Below are positions 28,501 to 37,623 of a DNA stretch of 64,000 nt, in pieces. Under the pieces are notes generated by a model, which was not told the origin of the DNA, made no database searches, and worked only from the letters and a program-made list of their open reading frames with translations. The translations under genes and the position numbers were made by a program. Position 1 is the first letter of the stretch; the number at the start of each line of letters is the position of its first letter. The stretch is from assembly GCF_900106065.1 (NCBI RefSeq), contig NZ_LT629796.1:434001-498000 (forward strand), read 5' to 3'. The DNA comes from Pseudomonas mandelii (lineage in GTDB: Bacteria; Pseudomonadota; Gammaproteobacteria; Pseudomonadales; Pseudomonadaceae).

Positions 28501-31500
28501 GTCCGTCGCGCCCGCACCGCTCACGGCGTTTGGATTGCTGTGATAGACCGCGTTGCCGTTGGCATCCAGCGTCAGGTATCCGTAAGTGCCGGTGATGTTC
28601 GAACCGAGGCCGCCGATGGCCGAGGACGAAGTGTCCGAGCCTGCGCGCACGCCAATCACTGCGCCGCTGAGTGCCGGGCCATCTGCACCGCCGATGTCGT
28701 TGTCCAGCACGTTGCCGCTGACCGTGCCGCCTTCGACCACGCTCGCCGTGTCCGCTTTGGCCGTCGGCAAATCATCGACGATGTTGACGTTGATCTGACC
28801 CGTCGCGGTGCTGCCGTCGGTGTCCGTCGCCACCACGTTGAAGTTCTCGGTGATGCTGTTGGCGCCGTTGGCGTTCGGATGAGTTTCGTTGTCCGCCAGG
28901 GTGTAGCTGTAACTGACCACGCCGGTGGCCGGGTTGTAGCCGGTGATGGTCAGCGTGCTGCCGAGCGGTGTGACGATCGATTGCGGGAAGCCTGCCGCCA
29001 CGCCGCCAGTGACCAGTGCAATGCCGCCGACGGTAAGGGTTTGCAGCCCGTCCAGCGCGGTCACGGTGAAGGTGCCGCTCTGGGTCAGGGCGGGCGCGTT
29101 CGGGGTGGTGCCGTCGCTGAGGTTTTTCTCGTAGACGGTCAGTTCACCGCCGTACACGTCGAGGCCGTTGAGCGTGACCGGGTCGTTGTTGTTCTGGATG
29201 TTCAGCACCAGGTTGGCGGTGCTGGTATCGCCGTCGGCATCGGTAATGGTGTAGGCGAAAGTTTCGGTGCCCGTGCCGCCGCCGTGCAGGTTTTTGAAGT
29301 CGGCATCATTGGTGTTCAGTGTGTAGGTGTACGTGCCATTGGCGTTGAGCACCAGGGTGCCGTAAGTCCCGGTGAAGGTGCCTGGGGTCACAGGCCCGGC
29401 GTTCGGGCCGGTGGCGACACGGTCCGCGCCCTGGACGTCGTTGCTCAGGACATTGCCATTGAGCGTCAGCGCGGCCTCCGACGCTGTGCCGGTGTTGCTG
29501 TCGTTGAAGGCTTTTGGCACGTCATCGACGATTTTCACCACGATGGTGCTGGTGGTGCTGTTACCCAGGGAATCGGTGGCCTGGTAGGTGAAACTTTCGG
29601 TCAGCGAATTCGCGCCATCGTTGGCAGGCGGCGTGGTGGTCGCAGGCGAGGTCAGGGTGTAGGTGTACGTGCCGTTGGGGTTGAGCTGGATCTGGCCATA
29701 GTTGCCCGTGGCGCTGCCCACCAGCGTGTAGGTGATCGCGCCGATCGCACCGGTGACCGAGCCGACCAGCGTGCCCTTGGCGGTTTCGCCGGTGCTGGTC
29801 GGGTCGCTGCCGATGACCGTGCCGGCCGCCAGGTCTTGCCCGTCCTTGGTCAGGTCGAGGGCATTTTCGTAGACGGTCACGTCGGCATCGGTGGACGCGA
29901 CGATGCAGCTGTTGGACACGTCGATGGTGATGGTGGTGGTGCTTTCGTCACCATCGGCATCACGCACGGTATAGGTGAACACATCGGTCGCGCCGGGGCC
30001 GTTCACCGCGTTGGGATTGCTGTGGTAGGTCGCATTGCCGTTGGCATCCAGCGTCAGGTAACCGTAGGTGCCGTTGATGTTGGTGCCCAGTCCACCGATG
30101 GCCGAGGTCGAGGTGTCCGAGCCTGCGCGCACGCCAATCACGGCGCCGCTGAGCGCCGGGCCATCGGCACCGCCGATGTCGTTATCCAGCACGTTGCCCG
30201 AGACGGTCACGCCCTCGTCTACCGAAGCGTAATCAGGGTTGGCGGTGGGCAGGTCGTCGACGATGTTGACGTTGATCTGGCCCGACGCTGTGCTGCCGTC
30301 GGTGTCCGTCGCCACCACGTTGAAGTTCTCGGTGAGGCTGTTGGCACCGTTGGCATTCGGATGAGTTTCGTTGTCCGCCAGGGTGTAGCTGTAGCTGATG
30401 AGGCCGGTGGTCGGGTTGTAGCCGGTGATGGTCAGCGTGCTGCCGAGCGGTGTGACGATCGATTGCGGGAAGCCTGCGGCCACGCCACCGCTGACCACCG
30501 AAATGCCGCCGACCGTCAGGGTTTGCAGGCCATCGAGGGCGGTCACGGTGAAGGTGCCGCTCTGGGTCAGCGCGGGCGCGTTCGGGCTGGTGCCGTCGCT
30601 GAGGTTTTTCTCGTAGACAGTCAGTTCACCACCGGCCACGTCGAGGCCGTTGAGGGTCACCGGGTCATCGTTGTTTTGGATGTTCAGCACCAGATTGGCG
30701 GTGCTGGTGTCGCCATCGGCATCCGTCAGGGTGTAGGTGAAGGTTTCCGTGCCGCTGCCATTGCCGTGCAACGCTTTGAAGTCAGCGTCGCTGGTGTTCA
30801 GGGTGTAGGTGTACGTGCCGTTGGCGTTCAGCACCAACGTGCCGTAAGTCCCGATGAAAGTGCCGGGGGTGATCGGGCCGGCGTTTTCGCCGACGGTCAC
30901 GCGGTCGGCGCCTTGGGTGTCGTTGGTCAGCACATTGCCGTTGAGGGTCAGCAGGGTTTCCGAAGCGGTGCCGGCGTTGCTGTCATCCACGGCTTGGGGC
31001 AGGTCGTCGACGATGTTGACGTCGAGATTGCCATTGGCGGTGGTGCCGTTGTCATCGACCACGGTGACGGCGAATTGCTCGGAGATCCCGTTGGCACCGT
31101 CGGCCGTCGGATGCGCTTCGTTATCGGCCAGGGTGTAGCTGTAACTGACTACGCCGGTCGCGCTGTCGAACCCGGTGATGGTCAACGTGCTGCCGAGTGG
31201 TGTGACGATCGATTGCGGGAAGCCTGCGGACACGCCGCCGACCACCACGTTGATGCCACCGACGCTGAGGGTTTGCACACCGTCGAGCGCGGTGATGGTG
31301 AAGGTGCCGCTCTGTGTCAGCGCGGGCGCGTCGGGGCTGCTGCCGTCGCTGAGGTTTTTCTCGTAGACGACGAGTTCGCCGCCTTCGACGTTGAGGCCGC
31401 CGATCGTGACCGGGTCATCGTTGTTTTGGATTTGCAGCACCAGGTTGGCGGTGCTGGTGTCGCCATCGGCATCCGTCAGGGTGTAGGTGAAGGTTTCCGT

Positions 31501-33486
31501 GCCGCTGCCATTGCCGTGCAACGCTTTGAAGTCGGCATCGCTGGTGTTCAGGGTGTAGGTGTACGTGCCGTTGGCGTTCAGCACCAACGTGCCGTAAGTC
31601 CCGATGAAAGTGCCGGGGGTGATCGGGCCGGCGTTTTCGCCGACGGTCACGCGGTCGGCGCCTTGGGTGTCGTTGGTCAGCACATTGCCGTTGAGGGTCA
31701 GCAGGGTTTCCGAAGCGGTGCCGGCGTTGCTGTCGTCTACGGCCTGAGGTAGGTCATCGACGATGTTGACGTCGAGATTGCCATTGGCGGTGGTGCCGTT
31801 GTCATCGACCACGGTGACGGCGAATTGCTCGGAGATCCCGTTGGCACCGTTGGCCGTCGGATGCGCTTCGTTATCGGCCAGGGTGTAGCTGTAACTGACC
31901 ACGCCGGTCGCGCTGTCGAACCCGGTGATGGTCAACGTGCTGCCGAGTGGTGTGACGATCGATTGCGGGAAGCCTGCGGACACGCCGCCGACCACCACGT
32001 TGATGCCACCGACGCTGAGGGTTTGCACACCGTCGAGCGCGGTGATGGTGAAGGTGCCGTTCTGTGTCAGCGCTGGCGCGTCGGGGCTGCTGCCGTCGCT
32101 GAGGTTTTTCTCGTAGACGACGAGTTCGCCGCCTTCGACGTTGAGGCCGCCGATCGTGACCGGGTCATCGTTGTTTTGGATTTGCAGCACCAGGTTGGCG
32201 GTGCTGGTGTCGCCATCGGCATCCGTCAGGGTGTAGGTGAAGGTTTCGGTGCCGCCGCCGTGCAGCGCTTTGAAATCGGCATCGCTGGTGTTCAGCGTGT
32301 AGGTGTAACTGCCATTGGGATTGAGCACCAGCGTGCCGTAAGTCCCGGTGAAGGTGCCGCCGATGATCGGCCCGCTGTTGGGGCCTGTGGGAATGCGGTC
32401 AGCCCCCTGCGAGTCGTTGGGCAGCACGCTGCCGGTCAGGGTCAGCAGGGATTCCGAGGCGGTATTGGCGTTGCTGTCATCGACCGCTTTGGGCACGTCG
32501 TCGGTGATGTTGACGTCCAGCGTGCCGGTGGCGGTATCGCCGTTGGAATCATTAGCGACGACGATGAACTGTTCGCTGAGGTTGTTGGCACCCTCGCCGG
32601 CCGAATGGGTGTCGTTGCCGACCAGGGTGTAGCTGTAACTGACCACGCCGGTGGCCGGGTTGTAGCCGGTGATCGTCAGGGTGTTGCCCAGTTGTGTGGT
32701 GATCGACTGCGGGAAGCCGACAGGCACCCCACCCGTGATCACATTGATCCCGCCGATACTCAGGCTGGTCAGCCCGTCGGGCGCAGACACGGTGAAGGTG
32801 CCGTTCTGGATCAAGGCGCCAGGATTGCTGGCAGAACCATCCGCGAGGTTAGCTTCGTTGAGGGTCAGTTCGCCGCCCGCCACCGACAGGCCCGCGAGGG
32901 TGACCGGGTTGTTCGGCGCGTCAGGAACGGGAATGACACCCGTGCCCCCTGAACCGGCACCGTTGTCGCCGTTGTCCGGATCACCGGCCAGACGTTCCAG
33001 CGGAAATTCGGGAATGCCGTTAAAGCCCGCGGTGGGGAAGCCAATGGTGGGGTCGACCCGCCCGCCCACTTCTTCGAGCATGACGAAACTGTGGCCGCCG
33101 CCCGCCGCCCCGCCGGGTGCGCCGGTCGAAGCAGGTCCGGCCGCCGTGGCTTCAGCGGTTTGAGTCGGGTCATCGCCGGCCGCGATGGCTTTTTGCAGTT
33201 GCTCGACATCGGTCAGTTGCGCTTGAGTCGGCGTCACCGCTTCAGCGGTTTCCACATGGGCCGCTTGATTCGCCAGCAACTGGGAGCTCATTTGCAGGCT
33301 GCTGCCACGCCCGAGGGTCAGTTCCTGGCCATTTTTCAGATGCACGGCCACCGCGCCATCGGCGCCGGTGATCAATTGGTCGCCGGCGAACAATCGATCG
33401 CCCTCGGCCAGCACACGCCGGGTACCACCGCTTTCCGCGAACACCTGACCAATGATTTTACTGACGGTACCGATGAGCGTTGCCAT
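25570..33486 (-). CDS. LapA/MapA-type giant RTX adhesin with N-terminal retention module
   Basis: A 2638-residue surface adhesin exported by type I secretion. Order: retention module (about 1-105), LapG site TAAG at 114-117, Gly/Ala linker, five or so cadherin/VCBS-like repeats of about 250 residues with DADGD calcium motifs (about 180-1820), a VWA domain (about 1830-2010, MIDAS DVSGSM), a further bacterial repeat, RTX nonapeptides (about 2365-2500, GGAGNDLLFSGTGND style) and an uncleaved C-terminal secretion signal. The ATG at 33486 opens MATLIGTVSKIIGQVF and has SD GGAGGAAA; upstream codons are discarded. It is divergent from its secretion genes. Size and the recQ/gbu neighbourhood recall MapA of P. 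fluorescens Pf0-1, while lapG/lapD nearby recall LapA, so no symbol is given. Confidence 0.95.
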   Translation of the reverse strand: MATLIGTVSKIIGQVFAESGGTRRVLAEGDRLFAGDQLITGADGAVAVHLKNGQELTLGRGSSLQMSSQLLANQAAHVETAEAVTPTQAQLTDVEQLQKAIAAGDDPTQTAEATAAGPASTGAPGGAAGGGHSFVMLEEVGGRVDPTIGFPTAGFNGIPEFPLERLAGDPDNGDNGAGSGGTGVIPVPDAPNNPVTLAGLSVAGGELTLNEANLADGSASNPGALIQNGTFTVSAPDGLTSLSIGGINVITGGVPVGFPQSITTQLGNTLTITGYNPATGVVSYSYTLVGNDTHSAGEGANNLSEQFIVVANDSNGDTATGTLDVNITDDVPKAVDDSNANTASESLLTLTGSVLPNDSQGADRIPTGPNSGPIIGGTFTGTYGTLVLNPNGSYTYTLNTSDADFKALHGGGTETFTYTLTDADGDTSTANLVLQIQNNDDPVTIGGLNVEGGELVVYEKNLSDGSSPDAPALTQNGTFTITALDGVQTLSVGGINVVVGGVSAGFPQSIVTPLGSTLTITGFDSATGVVSYSYTLADNEAHPTANGANGISEQFAVTVVDDNGTTANGNLDVNIVDDLPQAVDDSNAGTASETLLTLNGNVLTNDTQGADRVTVGENAGPITPGTFIGTYGTLVLNANGTYTYTLNTSDADFKALHGNGSGTETFTYTLTDADGDTSTANLVLQIQNNDDPVTIGGLNVEGGELVVYEKNLSDGSSPDAPALTQSGTFTITALDGVQTLSVGGINVVVGGVSAGFPQSIVTPLGSTLTITGFDSATGVVSYSYTLADNEAHPTADGANGISEQFAVTVVDDNGTTANGNLDVNIVDDLPQAVDDSNAGTASETLLTLNGNVLTNDTQGADRVTVGENAGPITPGTFIGTYGTLVLNANGTYTYTLNTSDADFKALHGNGSGTETFTYTLTDADGDTSTANLVLNIQNNDDPVTLNGLDVAGGELTVYEKNLSDGTSPNAPALTQSGTFTVTALDGLQTLTVGGISVVSGGVAAGFPQSIVTPLGSTLTITGYNPTTGLISYSYTLADNETHPNANGANSLTENFNVVATDTDGSTASGQINVNIVDDLPTANPDYASVDEGVTVSGNVLDNDIGGADGPALSGAVIGVRAGSDTSTSAIGGLGTNINGTYGYLTLDANGNATYHSNPNAVNGPGATDVFTYTVRDADGDESTTTITIDVSNSCIVASTDADVTVYENALDLTKDGQDLAAGTVIGSDPTSTGETAKGTLVGSVTGAIGAITYTLVGSATGNYGQIQLNPNGTYTYTLTSPATTTPPANDGANSLTESFTYQATDSLGNSTTSTIVVKIVDDVPKAFNDSNTGTASEAALTLNGNVLSNDVQGADRVATGPNAGPVTPGTFTGTYGTLVLNANGTYTYTLNTNDADFKNLHGGGTGTETFAYTITDADGDTSTANLVLNIQNNNDPVTLNGLDVYGGELTVYEKNLSDGTTPNAPALTQSGTFTVTALDGLQTLTVGGIALVTGGVAAGFPQSIVTPLGSTLTITGYNPATGVVSYSYTLADNETHPNANGANSITENFNVVATDTDGSTATGQINVNIVDDLPTAKADTASVVEGGTVSGNVLDNDIGGADGPALSGAVIGVRAGSDTSSSAIGGLGSNITGTYGYLTLDANGNAVYHSNPNAVSGAGATDTFTYTVRDADGDESTTTITIDVYNSCIKAVSDTDVTVYEKALDLTKDGLDLAAGTVTGSEPGNTGETATGTLVGSVTGASGAITYTLVGSATGAYGQMLLNPNGTYTYTLTSAPKTSPNTNDGPNTLTESFTYKATDALGNSTTSTIVVNIVDDVPKVLGAERSVAAVEIDSNLLLVIDVSGSMVDPSGVPGLSRLELAKQAISALLDKYDDLGDVKVQIVTFSSNATDKTSIWVDVATAKSIISGLTAGGGTNYDAAVATMQTAFNTSGKLTGAQNVGYFFSDGKPNEGDIGSADEAALKAFLDANGIKNYAIGLGSGVSNAYLDPLAYDGSTHTNTNAVVVTDLNQLNSVLSGTVVGAPVTGTLMEGGTFGADGGFIKTLVVDGTTYTYDPKGNSNQGSLNFSGGANHGTFNTVNNSISIATNNGGTLVVNLDTGEYTYTSQKTTAVVITENIGFTASDNDGDLASSTLTVKVIPNAAPVAVDDHIITNVLSGNIVVPGELLLANDTDADGDPLTASPTNFNTGWISKGADFTGTGAISFSSTGNNNANQVLANVRNAFAANATTMTAVLVVSGYLGGVTAGNANDEDRITVNLKQGETLNLDHNLAGGHIAMEYSLNGGAWIALADGQTLTAAADGTYQIHVTNITNTSGSGVNNAEYYKLTMTLDYAGGHDIAPDAHGTYTANDNHGGSDSAGVTISYQDGHTLTGTAGDDVLVAGTGNNVLNAGDGNDVLTAGSGNNELHGGAGNDLLFSGTGNDLLDGGTGTDTVSYAHATAGVTVDLSVATAQNTGGAGTDTLTAIENLTGSNFNDSLTGDNLSNVITGGLGDDILKGGGGDDFLIGGLGNNTLTGGAGADTFQWLKGNSGHDLVTDFTPGTDKLDLSQLLQGENGTAASLDDYLHFKVIGSGASVLTSIDVSAMAGAAPNQTIDLAGVNLASHYGVTPGAGGVVAGGHDTATIINGMLNDHSLKVDTV
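30990..32490 (-). repeat. Two near-identical 750-bp repeats inside the adhesin gene
   Basis: The sequence GTCGAGATTGCCATTGGCGG recurs at 31021 and 31771, an exact 750-bp offset (250 residues), and long stretches on either side are nearly identical. Other repeat units in the gene have diverged, so this pair is the youngest duplication or has been homogenised. Confidence 0.85.
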
Positions 33487-34076
33487 GTGCATTTCCTCCG
33501 CTGCCAACCGCTGTCGGCACCCTGTTTGTGCGAAGAACGTGCTCATGGTTGAAGCAGGTTGCCTGGCGGATCGCCTGCGGGGTGCGTTTATCCGAGTAAA
33601 CCGCTGCCCCGGCGATAGTCTCGCCAAGCATGTCGCTCATGGGCAATGAGTCCGTTTTTGGCAAAACCCCAATGCAATCAACAACCTTGGGATTCCAATC
33701 GCAGCCACATTGCCTTTTGTGCGATGCGTAACGATTTTGAACCTGTAGAGCGACAAAAAACTGTCGCCTCAAAACCGTTTCGCTTCCCTCCCCTCCAGCA
33801 CTTCTCCGCCCTATGTCGATAAGTGGATGGAACTTTCCTTAAACCCTCGAATGCTCCCTAGAGCTTCTAAAACAAGGGCTTTCAGAGTGAACAATGTGCT
33901 GGATTTTGCAGAGCGCATAAGTTTTTTTTGGAATAACCCCTATGAAAAAAATTTCTTAGCTACGCTCTAGAATGTTCTTAGCTACGTTGTTACAAGCATG
34001 AAACGGTTTTGCCTATAAATGTCGTCAAATATTTGGCGACTGATAAAGAACCATCAGGAATCAGGGAGATGTACCC
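33487..34076. promoter_or_regulatory. Divergent regulatory region between adhesin and its secretion genes
   Basis: 590 bp without a gene, AT-rich toward the right side. Two exact copies of TTCTTAGCTACG stand at 33953-33964 and 33975-33986, 22 bp apart start to start (two helical turns). A 20-bp near-perfect palindrome, GTCGTCAAATATTTGGCGAC, lies at 34021-34040, 37 bp before the TolC-like start codon. Both look like protein-binding sites. The regulator is unknown; FleQ controls lap genes in relatives, but these motifs do not clearly match its consensus. Confidence 0.5.
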
Positions 34077-35435
34077 ATGCGCGTTTTAACCCCCCTTTGC
34101 AGCGCAATTCTGCTGGCCATGGCCTGCACATCCCAGGCTCAAGCCATGTCAGTGACCGAGGCGATCCAGAGCACCATTGCAACCCACCCGGAACTGGCCT
34201 CGCGCGTCGACTCGCGGCTGTCCGCGGATGAGCAAGTCAAAGTCGCCAAGGGGGGCTTTTATCCATCAGTTGATCTGAACGCCGCCTACGGGCGCGGGTA
34301 CAGCGATAACACCAACACCCGGGCGTTCGGCAATCACAACACCGAAATCCTCACCTACACCCAATCGGAGCTGCGCCTGCGGCAGATGCTGTTCGACGGT
34401 TTCAACACCGCGAACGAAGTCGAACGCACCAAAGGGGTCGTCAACTCCCGGGCCTATTACGCTCAAGGCACCGCCCAGGACCTGGCATTGCGCACCATCG
34501 AGGTCTACCTCGAAGTGCTCAAGCGCCGTGAACTGGTGACCCTGGCCACGAACAACCTGCAGGCTCACTTGCGGGTCAACGACCAGATCGGCCTGCGCAC
34601 CCAGCGTGGCGTCGGCAGCAACGCCGACTCCGACCAGTCCAGCGCTCGCCGGGCACTGGCGCAAAACAACCTCGACACCGCCGAGGTCGATCTGGCGGAT
34701 GCCGAGTCGAATTTCGCCGCCGTTGTAGGGCGCCTGCCCGATGAACTGGAAACGCCGCCGTCTATCCGCGGCGAACTGCCTGCCTCTCTGCCGGAAGCCC
34801 AGCAGAGCATGGTGGAAAACAATCCGTACCTGAAATCGGCCCAGGCTGACGTGCAATCGGCCGAGAGCCAGTACGAAGTCTCAAAGTCGCCGTTCTACCC
34901 GCGTTTCGATGCCGAAGCGGCAGTGGGCGCAAACAACAACGTGCAGGGCGATGAAGGCCACGACAACGAGTGGCGCGTGGGCGTGGTGATGAACTACAAC
35001 CTGTTCCGCGGCGGCAGCGACAAGGCGCGCCTGGCCTCCAATGCGCATCAGATCAACCAGGCGATGGACATCCGCAACAACGCCTTGCGCCAACTCAACG
35101 AGAACATCCACCTGGCCTGGAACGCCATGGTCAATGCCAAGAAACAAACCCCGACTGCCCGCGAATACGCGGACACCAGCCGTCGTGTGCGCCTGGCGTA
35201 TCAGGACCAGTTCGGCCTCGGCCAACGCACCCTGCTCGACTTGCTCGACAGTGAAAACGAGCTCTACAACGCCAATCGCCGCTACACCGAAGTGCGCTAC
35301 ACCGAGGAGTATTCGATGTACCGCGTGCTGGCGAACATGGGCCAATTGCTGAGCAAACAACGGGTGGTGCTACCCGCCGATGCGATCGCCCAGGCCGAAG
35401 TGAAAAACGAAGCGCGTTTGCCTGAACTGAAGTAG
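34077..35435 (+). CDS. TolC-family outer-membrane channel of the adhesin secretion system (LapE/MapE type)
   Basis: A 452-residue outer-membrane efflux protein that completes the type I secretion channel and, in the Lap model, also anchors the adhesin through its retention module. A signal peptide spans residues 1-23 (cleavage after SQAQA). Two OEP repeats follow, with long helical hairpins (for example ALAQNNLDTAEVDLADAE and NANRRYTEVRYTEEYSMYR) and the typical FGLGQRTLLDLLDSENEL motif. The ATG at 34077 has SD GGGAG. It starts the secretion operon; the ABC gene begins 19 bp after its stop. Confidence 0.93.
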   Translation: MRVLTPLCSAILLAMACTSQAQAMSVTEAIQSTIATHPELASRVDSRLSADEQVKVAKGGFYPSVDLNAAYGRGYSDNTNTRAFGNHNTEILTYTQSELRLRQMLFDGFNTANEVERTKGVVNSRAYYAQGTAQDLALRTIEVYLEVLKRRELVTLATNNLQAHLRVNDQIGLRTQRGVGSNADSDQSSARRALAQNNLDTAEVDLADAESNFAAVVGRLPDELETPPSIRGELPASLPEAQQSMVENNPYLKSAQADVQSAESQYEVSKSPFYPRFDAEAAVGANNNVQGDEGHDNEWRVGVVMNYNLFRGGSDKARLASNAHQINQAMDIRNNALRQLNENIHLAWNAMVNAKKQTPTAREYADTSRRVRLAYQDQFGLGQRTLLDLLDSENELYNANRRYTEVRYTEEYSMYRVLANMGQLLSKQRVVLPADAIAQAEVKNEARLPELK

Positions 35436-35454
35436 CTCACTGGGGGCGATCAAT

Positions 35455-37614
35455 TTGACCAGCATGGAACCCGGCAACATCGGTGTCGATCCGCGCCTGA
35501 GCTTCGATGACCCGCTACTGGACGGTCTGTTGATCCTCTGCAAACTCCACGGCGCGACGGTCAGTCGCGCCAGCCTGAGTGCCGGGCTGCCACTGAACAA
35601 ACAACGCTTGAGCCTGGACCTGCTGCCCCGTGCAGCAGCCCGGGCCAGCTTGCAGGCGCGGGTGCTGCGCCGTGAACTGGCGGACATTTCCGCGCTCAAC
35701 CTGCCTGTGATGCTGATCCTGAACAACGGCCGCACCGCCATCCTGCGACGCTATGGCGATGACGGCCGGTTGCTGATCCTGCCCAGCGAAGCGGACGGTG
35801 GCGAACAATGGGTCAGCCGTGAAGAACTGGCTGAAAATTACAGCGGCCAGGCCTTGTTCGCCCGGCCCCGCCATGAACTCGAAGACCTGCGCTCGCCGCT
35901 GGTGCCGCGTGTGGAAGCGTGGTTTCGCGACACCTTGAAGCTGTCGAAATGGCTGTACAGCGATGCGATTCTGGCGAGTTTCCTGATCAACCTCCTGGGG
36001 CTGATGGTGCCGCTGTTCGTGATGCAAACCTACGACCGCGTGGTGCCGAACCAGGCCACGTCGACCTTGTGGGTGCTGTCGATCGGCTTGCTGATCGGCA
36101 CCGGTTTCGAACTGGTGCTGCGGGTGGTGCGCGCGCACTTGCTGGACACCGCCGGGAAGAAAACCGACGTGATTCTTTCCGCGACCTTGTTCGAACGCAT
36201 CACTGGCATGGCGATGAAAGCGCGGCCGGCGACCATCGGCGGTTTCGCCCAGAGCATCCACGACTTCCAGGGCCTGCGTGAATTCCTCACTGCCGTCACG
36301 CTGACCAGCCTGATCGACCTGCCCTTTGCCGTGTTGATGCTGGTGGTGATCGGCCTGCTCGGCGGCTGGCTGGTGGTGATTCCATTGTTGGCGTTTCCGA
36401 TTACGATCATTTTCGCGATGGTCATTCAGGTGCGCCTGCGCGACACCGTGCAGAAAAGCCTGAGCCTCGGCGCCGAGCGCCAGGCCCTGCTGATCGAAAC
36501 CCTCGGCGGCCTGGAAACCCTCAAAGCGTGCAGCGCCGAAAGCGAGCGCCAGCACAAATGGGAAAGCACCCACGGCGCCCTCACCCGCCTCGACAGCCAT
36601 GCGCGCAATCTGTCGGCGCTGGCCACCAACGGCACGCTGTTCATCCAGCAATTCTCCGGCATGGCGACCATCGTCGCCGGCGTCTACAGCATCATCGCCG
36701 GCAACCTCAGCGTTGGTGCGCTGGTGGCGACCTACATGCTCGGCAGCCGCGTACTCGCACCCTTGGGGCAGATCGCCGGTTTGATCACCCGCTACCAGCA
36801 AGCGCAACTGACCATGAAAAGCACCGATGCGCTGATGTCCTTGCCGCAAGAGCGCGACGCCCACCAGCGGCCGCTGGAGCGCACTCAGTTGCAAGGCGCG
36901 ATGGATGTCAGTGGCGTGACCTTCCACTACAACGGCCAGAACGCCCCTGCCCTGGCCAACATCAGTTTCAGCGTCAAACCCGGCGAACGGATCGGCATCA
37001 TCGGTCGCAGCGGCTCGGGTAAAAGCACCCTGGCGCGATTGGTGATGGGGTTCTATGCGCCGGAAGAAGGCCAGTTGCTGCTCGATGGCCTGGACCTGCG
37101 GCAACTCGATGTCGCCGACCTGCGCCAGCAAATCGGTTACGTCGCCCATGACCTGCCGCTGCTGGCCGGCAGCCTGCGCGACAACCTGACCCTGGGCGCG
37201 CGTTACATCAGCGATTCACGGATGCTCGAAGTCGCCGAACTGACCGGTGTCACCGAGCTGGCGCGTCAGCATCCGCAAGGTTTTGACCGGCCCGTGGGCG
37301 AACGCGGGCAGTTGCTGTCCGGCGGTCAACGCCAGGCAGTGCTGCTGGCCCGGGCCTTGTTGCTGGATCCGCCGATCATGCTGCTCGACGAACCCACCAG
37401 CGCCATGGACAACAGCAGCGAAGATGTCTTGCGGCAAAAACTCCACGGCTGGGTGCAGGGCAAGACCTTGCTGCTGGTGACCCACCGCACCTCGATGCTC
37501 AGCCTGGTGGATCGGCTGCTGGTGCTGGATAACGGGCGGATCGTTGCCGACGGTCCGAAAGAAGCGGTCATCGATGCACTGCGCAAGGGCCGTGTCGGCT
37601 CTGCGGCTGTCTAG
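35455..37614 (+). CDS. Type I secretion ABC transporter, permease/ATPase (LapB/MapB type)
   Basis: Inner-membrane exporter that powers adhesin secretion. About 719 residues: N-terminal C39-like domain (1-140) that lacks the catalytic cysteine motif, six-helix transmembrane domain (about 165-440) and nucleotide-binding domain with Walker A GRSGSGKST (about 517-525), signature LSGGQ (about 622) and Walker B IMLLDEP (about 641). A degenerate C39 domain is usual for RTX exporters. The start may be the TTG at 35455 or the ATG three codons later at 35464; TTG is better placed relative to the weak purine stretch upstream. Next gene follows by 9 bp. Confidence 0.92.
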   Translation: MTSMEPGNIGVDPRLSFDDPLLDGLLILCKLHGATVSRASLSAGLPLNKQRLSLDLLPRAAARASLQARVLRRELADISALNLPVMLILNNGRTAILRRYGDDGRLLILPSEADGGEQWVSREELAENYSGQALFARPRHELEDLRSPLVPRVEAWFRDTLKLSKWLYSDAILASFLINLLGLMVPLFVMQTYDRVVPNQATSTLWVLSIGLLIGTGFELVLRVVRAHLLDTAGKKTDVILSATLFERITGMAMKARPATIGGFAQSIHDFQGLREFLTAVTLTSLIDLPFAVLMLVVIGLLGGWLVVIPLLAFPITIIFAMVIQVRLRDTVQKSLSLGAERQALLIETLGGLETLKACSAESERQHKWESTHGALTRLDSHARNLSALATNGTLFIQQFSGMATIVAGVYSIIAGNLSVGALVATYMLGSRVLAPLGQIAGLITRYQQAQLTMKSTDALMSLPQERDAHQRPLERTQLQGAMDVSGVTFHYNGQNAPALANISFSVKPGERIGIIGRSGSGKSTLARLVMGFYAPEEGQLLLDGLDLRQLDVADLRQQIGYVAHDLPLLAGSLRDNLTLGARYISDSRMLEVAELTGVTELARQHPQGFDRPVGERGQLLSGGQRQAVLLARALLLDPPIMLLDEPTSAMDNSSEDVLRQKLHGWVQGKTLLLVTHRTSMLSLVDRLLVLDNGRIVADGPKEAVIDALRKGRVGSAAV

Positions 37615-37623
37615 GAGCTACCC

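Noticed and set aside
28210..31752. A 1180-residue open frame on the plus strand opposite the adhesin gene
   Set aside because: It mirrors the adhesin repeats, is rich in Gly, Val, Arg and His in a way expected from the complement of GC-rich coding sequence, and has no SD or recognisable domain. The minus-strand adhesin is certain.
33487..34076. c-di-GMP riboswitch or clear FleQ site upstream of the adhesin
   Set aside because: No GEMM-like core sequence is seen and the palindrome at 34021 does not fit the FleQ consensus well enough to name it.
35455..35875. Active C39 peptidase domain at the start of the ABC exporter
   Set aside because: The region has C39-like architecture but no catalytic Cys motif, as usual for RTX exporters.
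35515..37149. A 544-residue open frame opposite the ABC transporter gene
   Set aside because: Shadow frame; the plus-strand gene has all ABC motifs.
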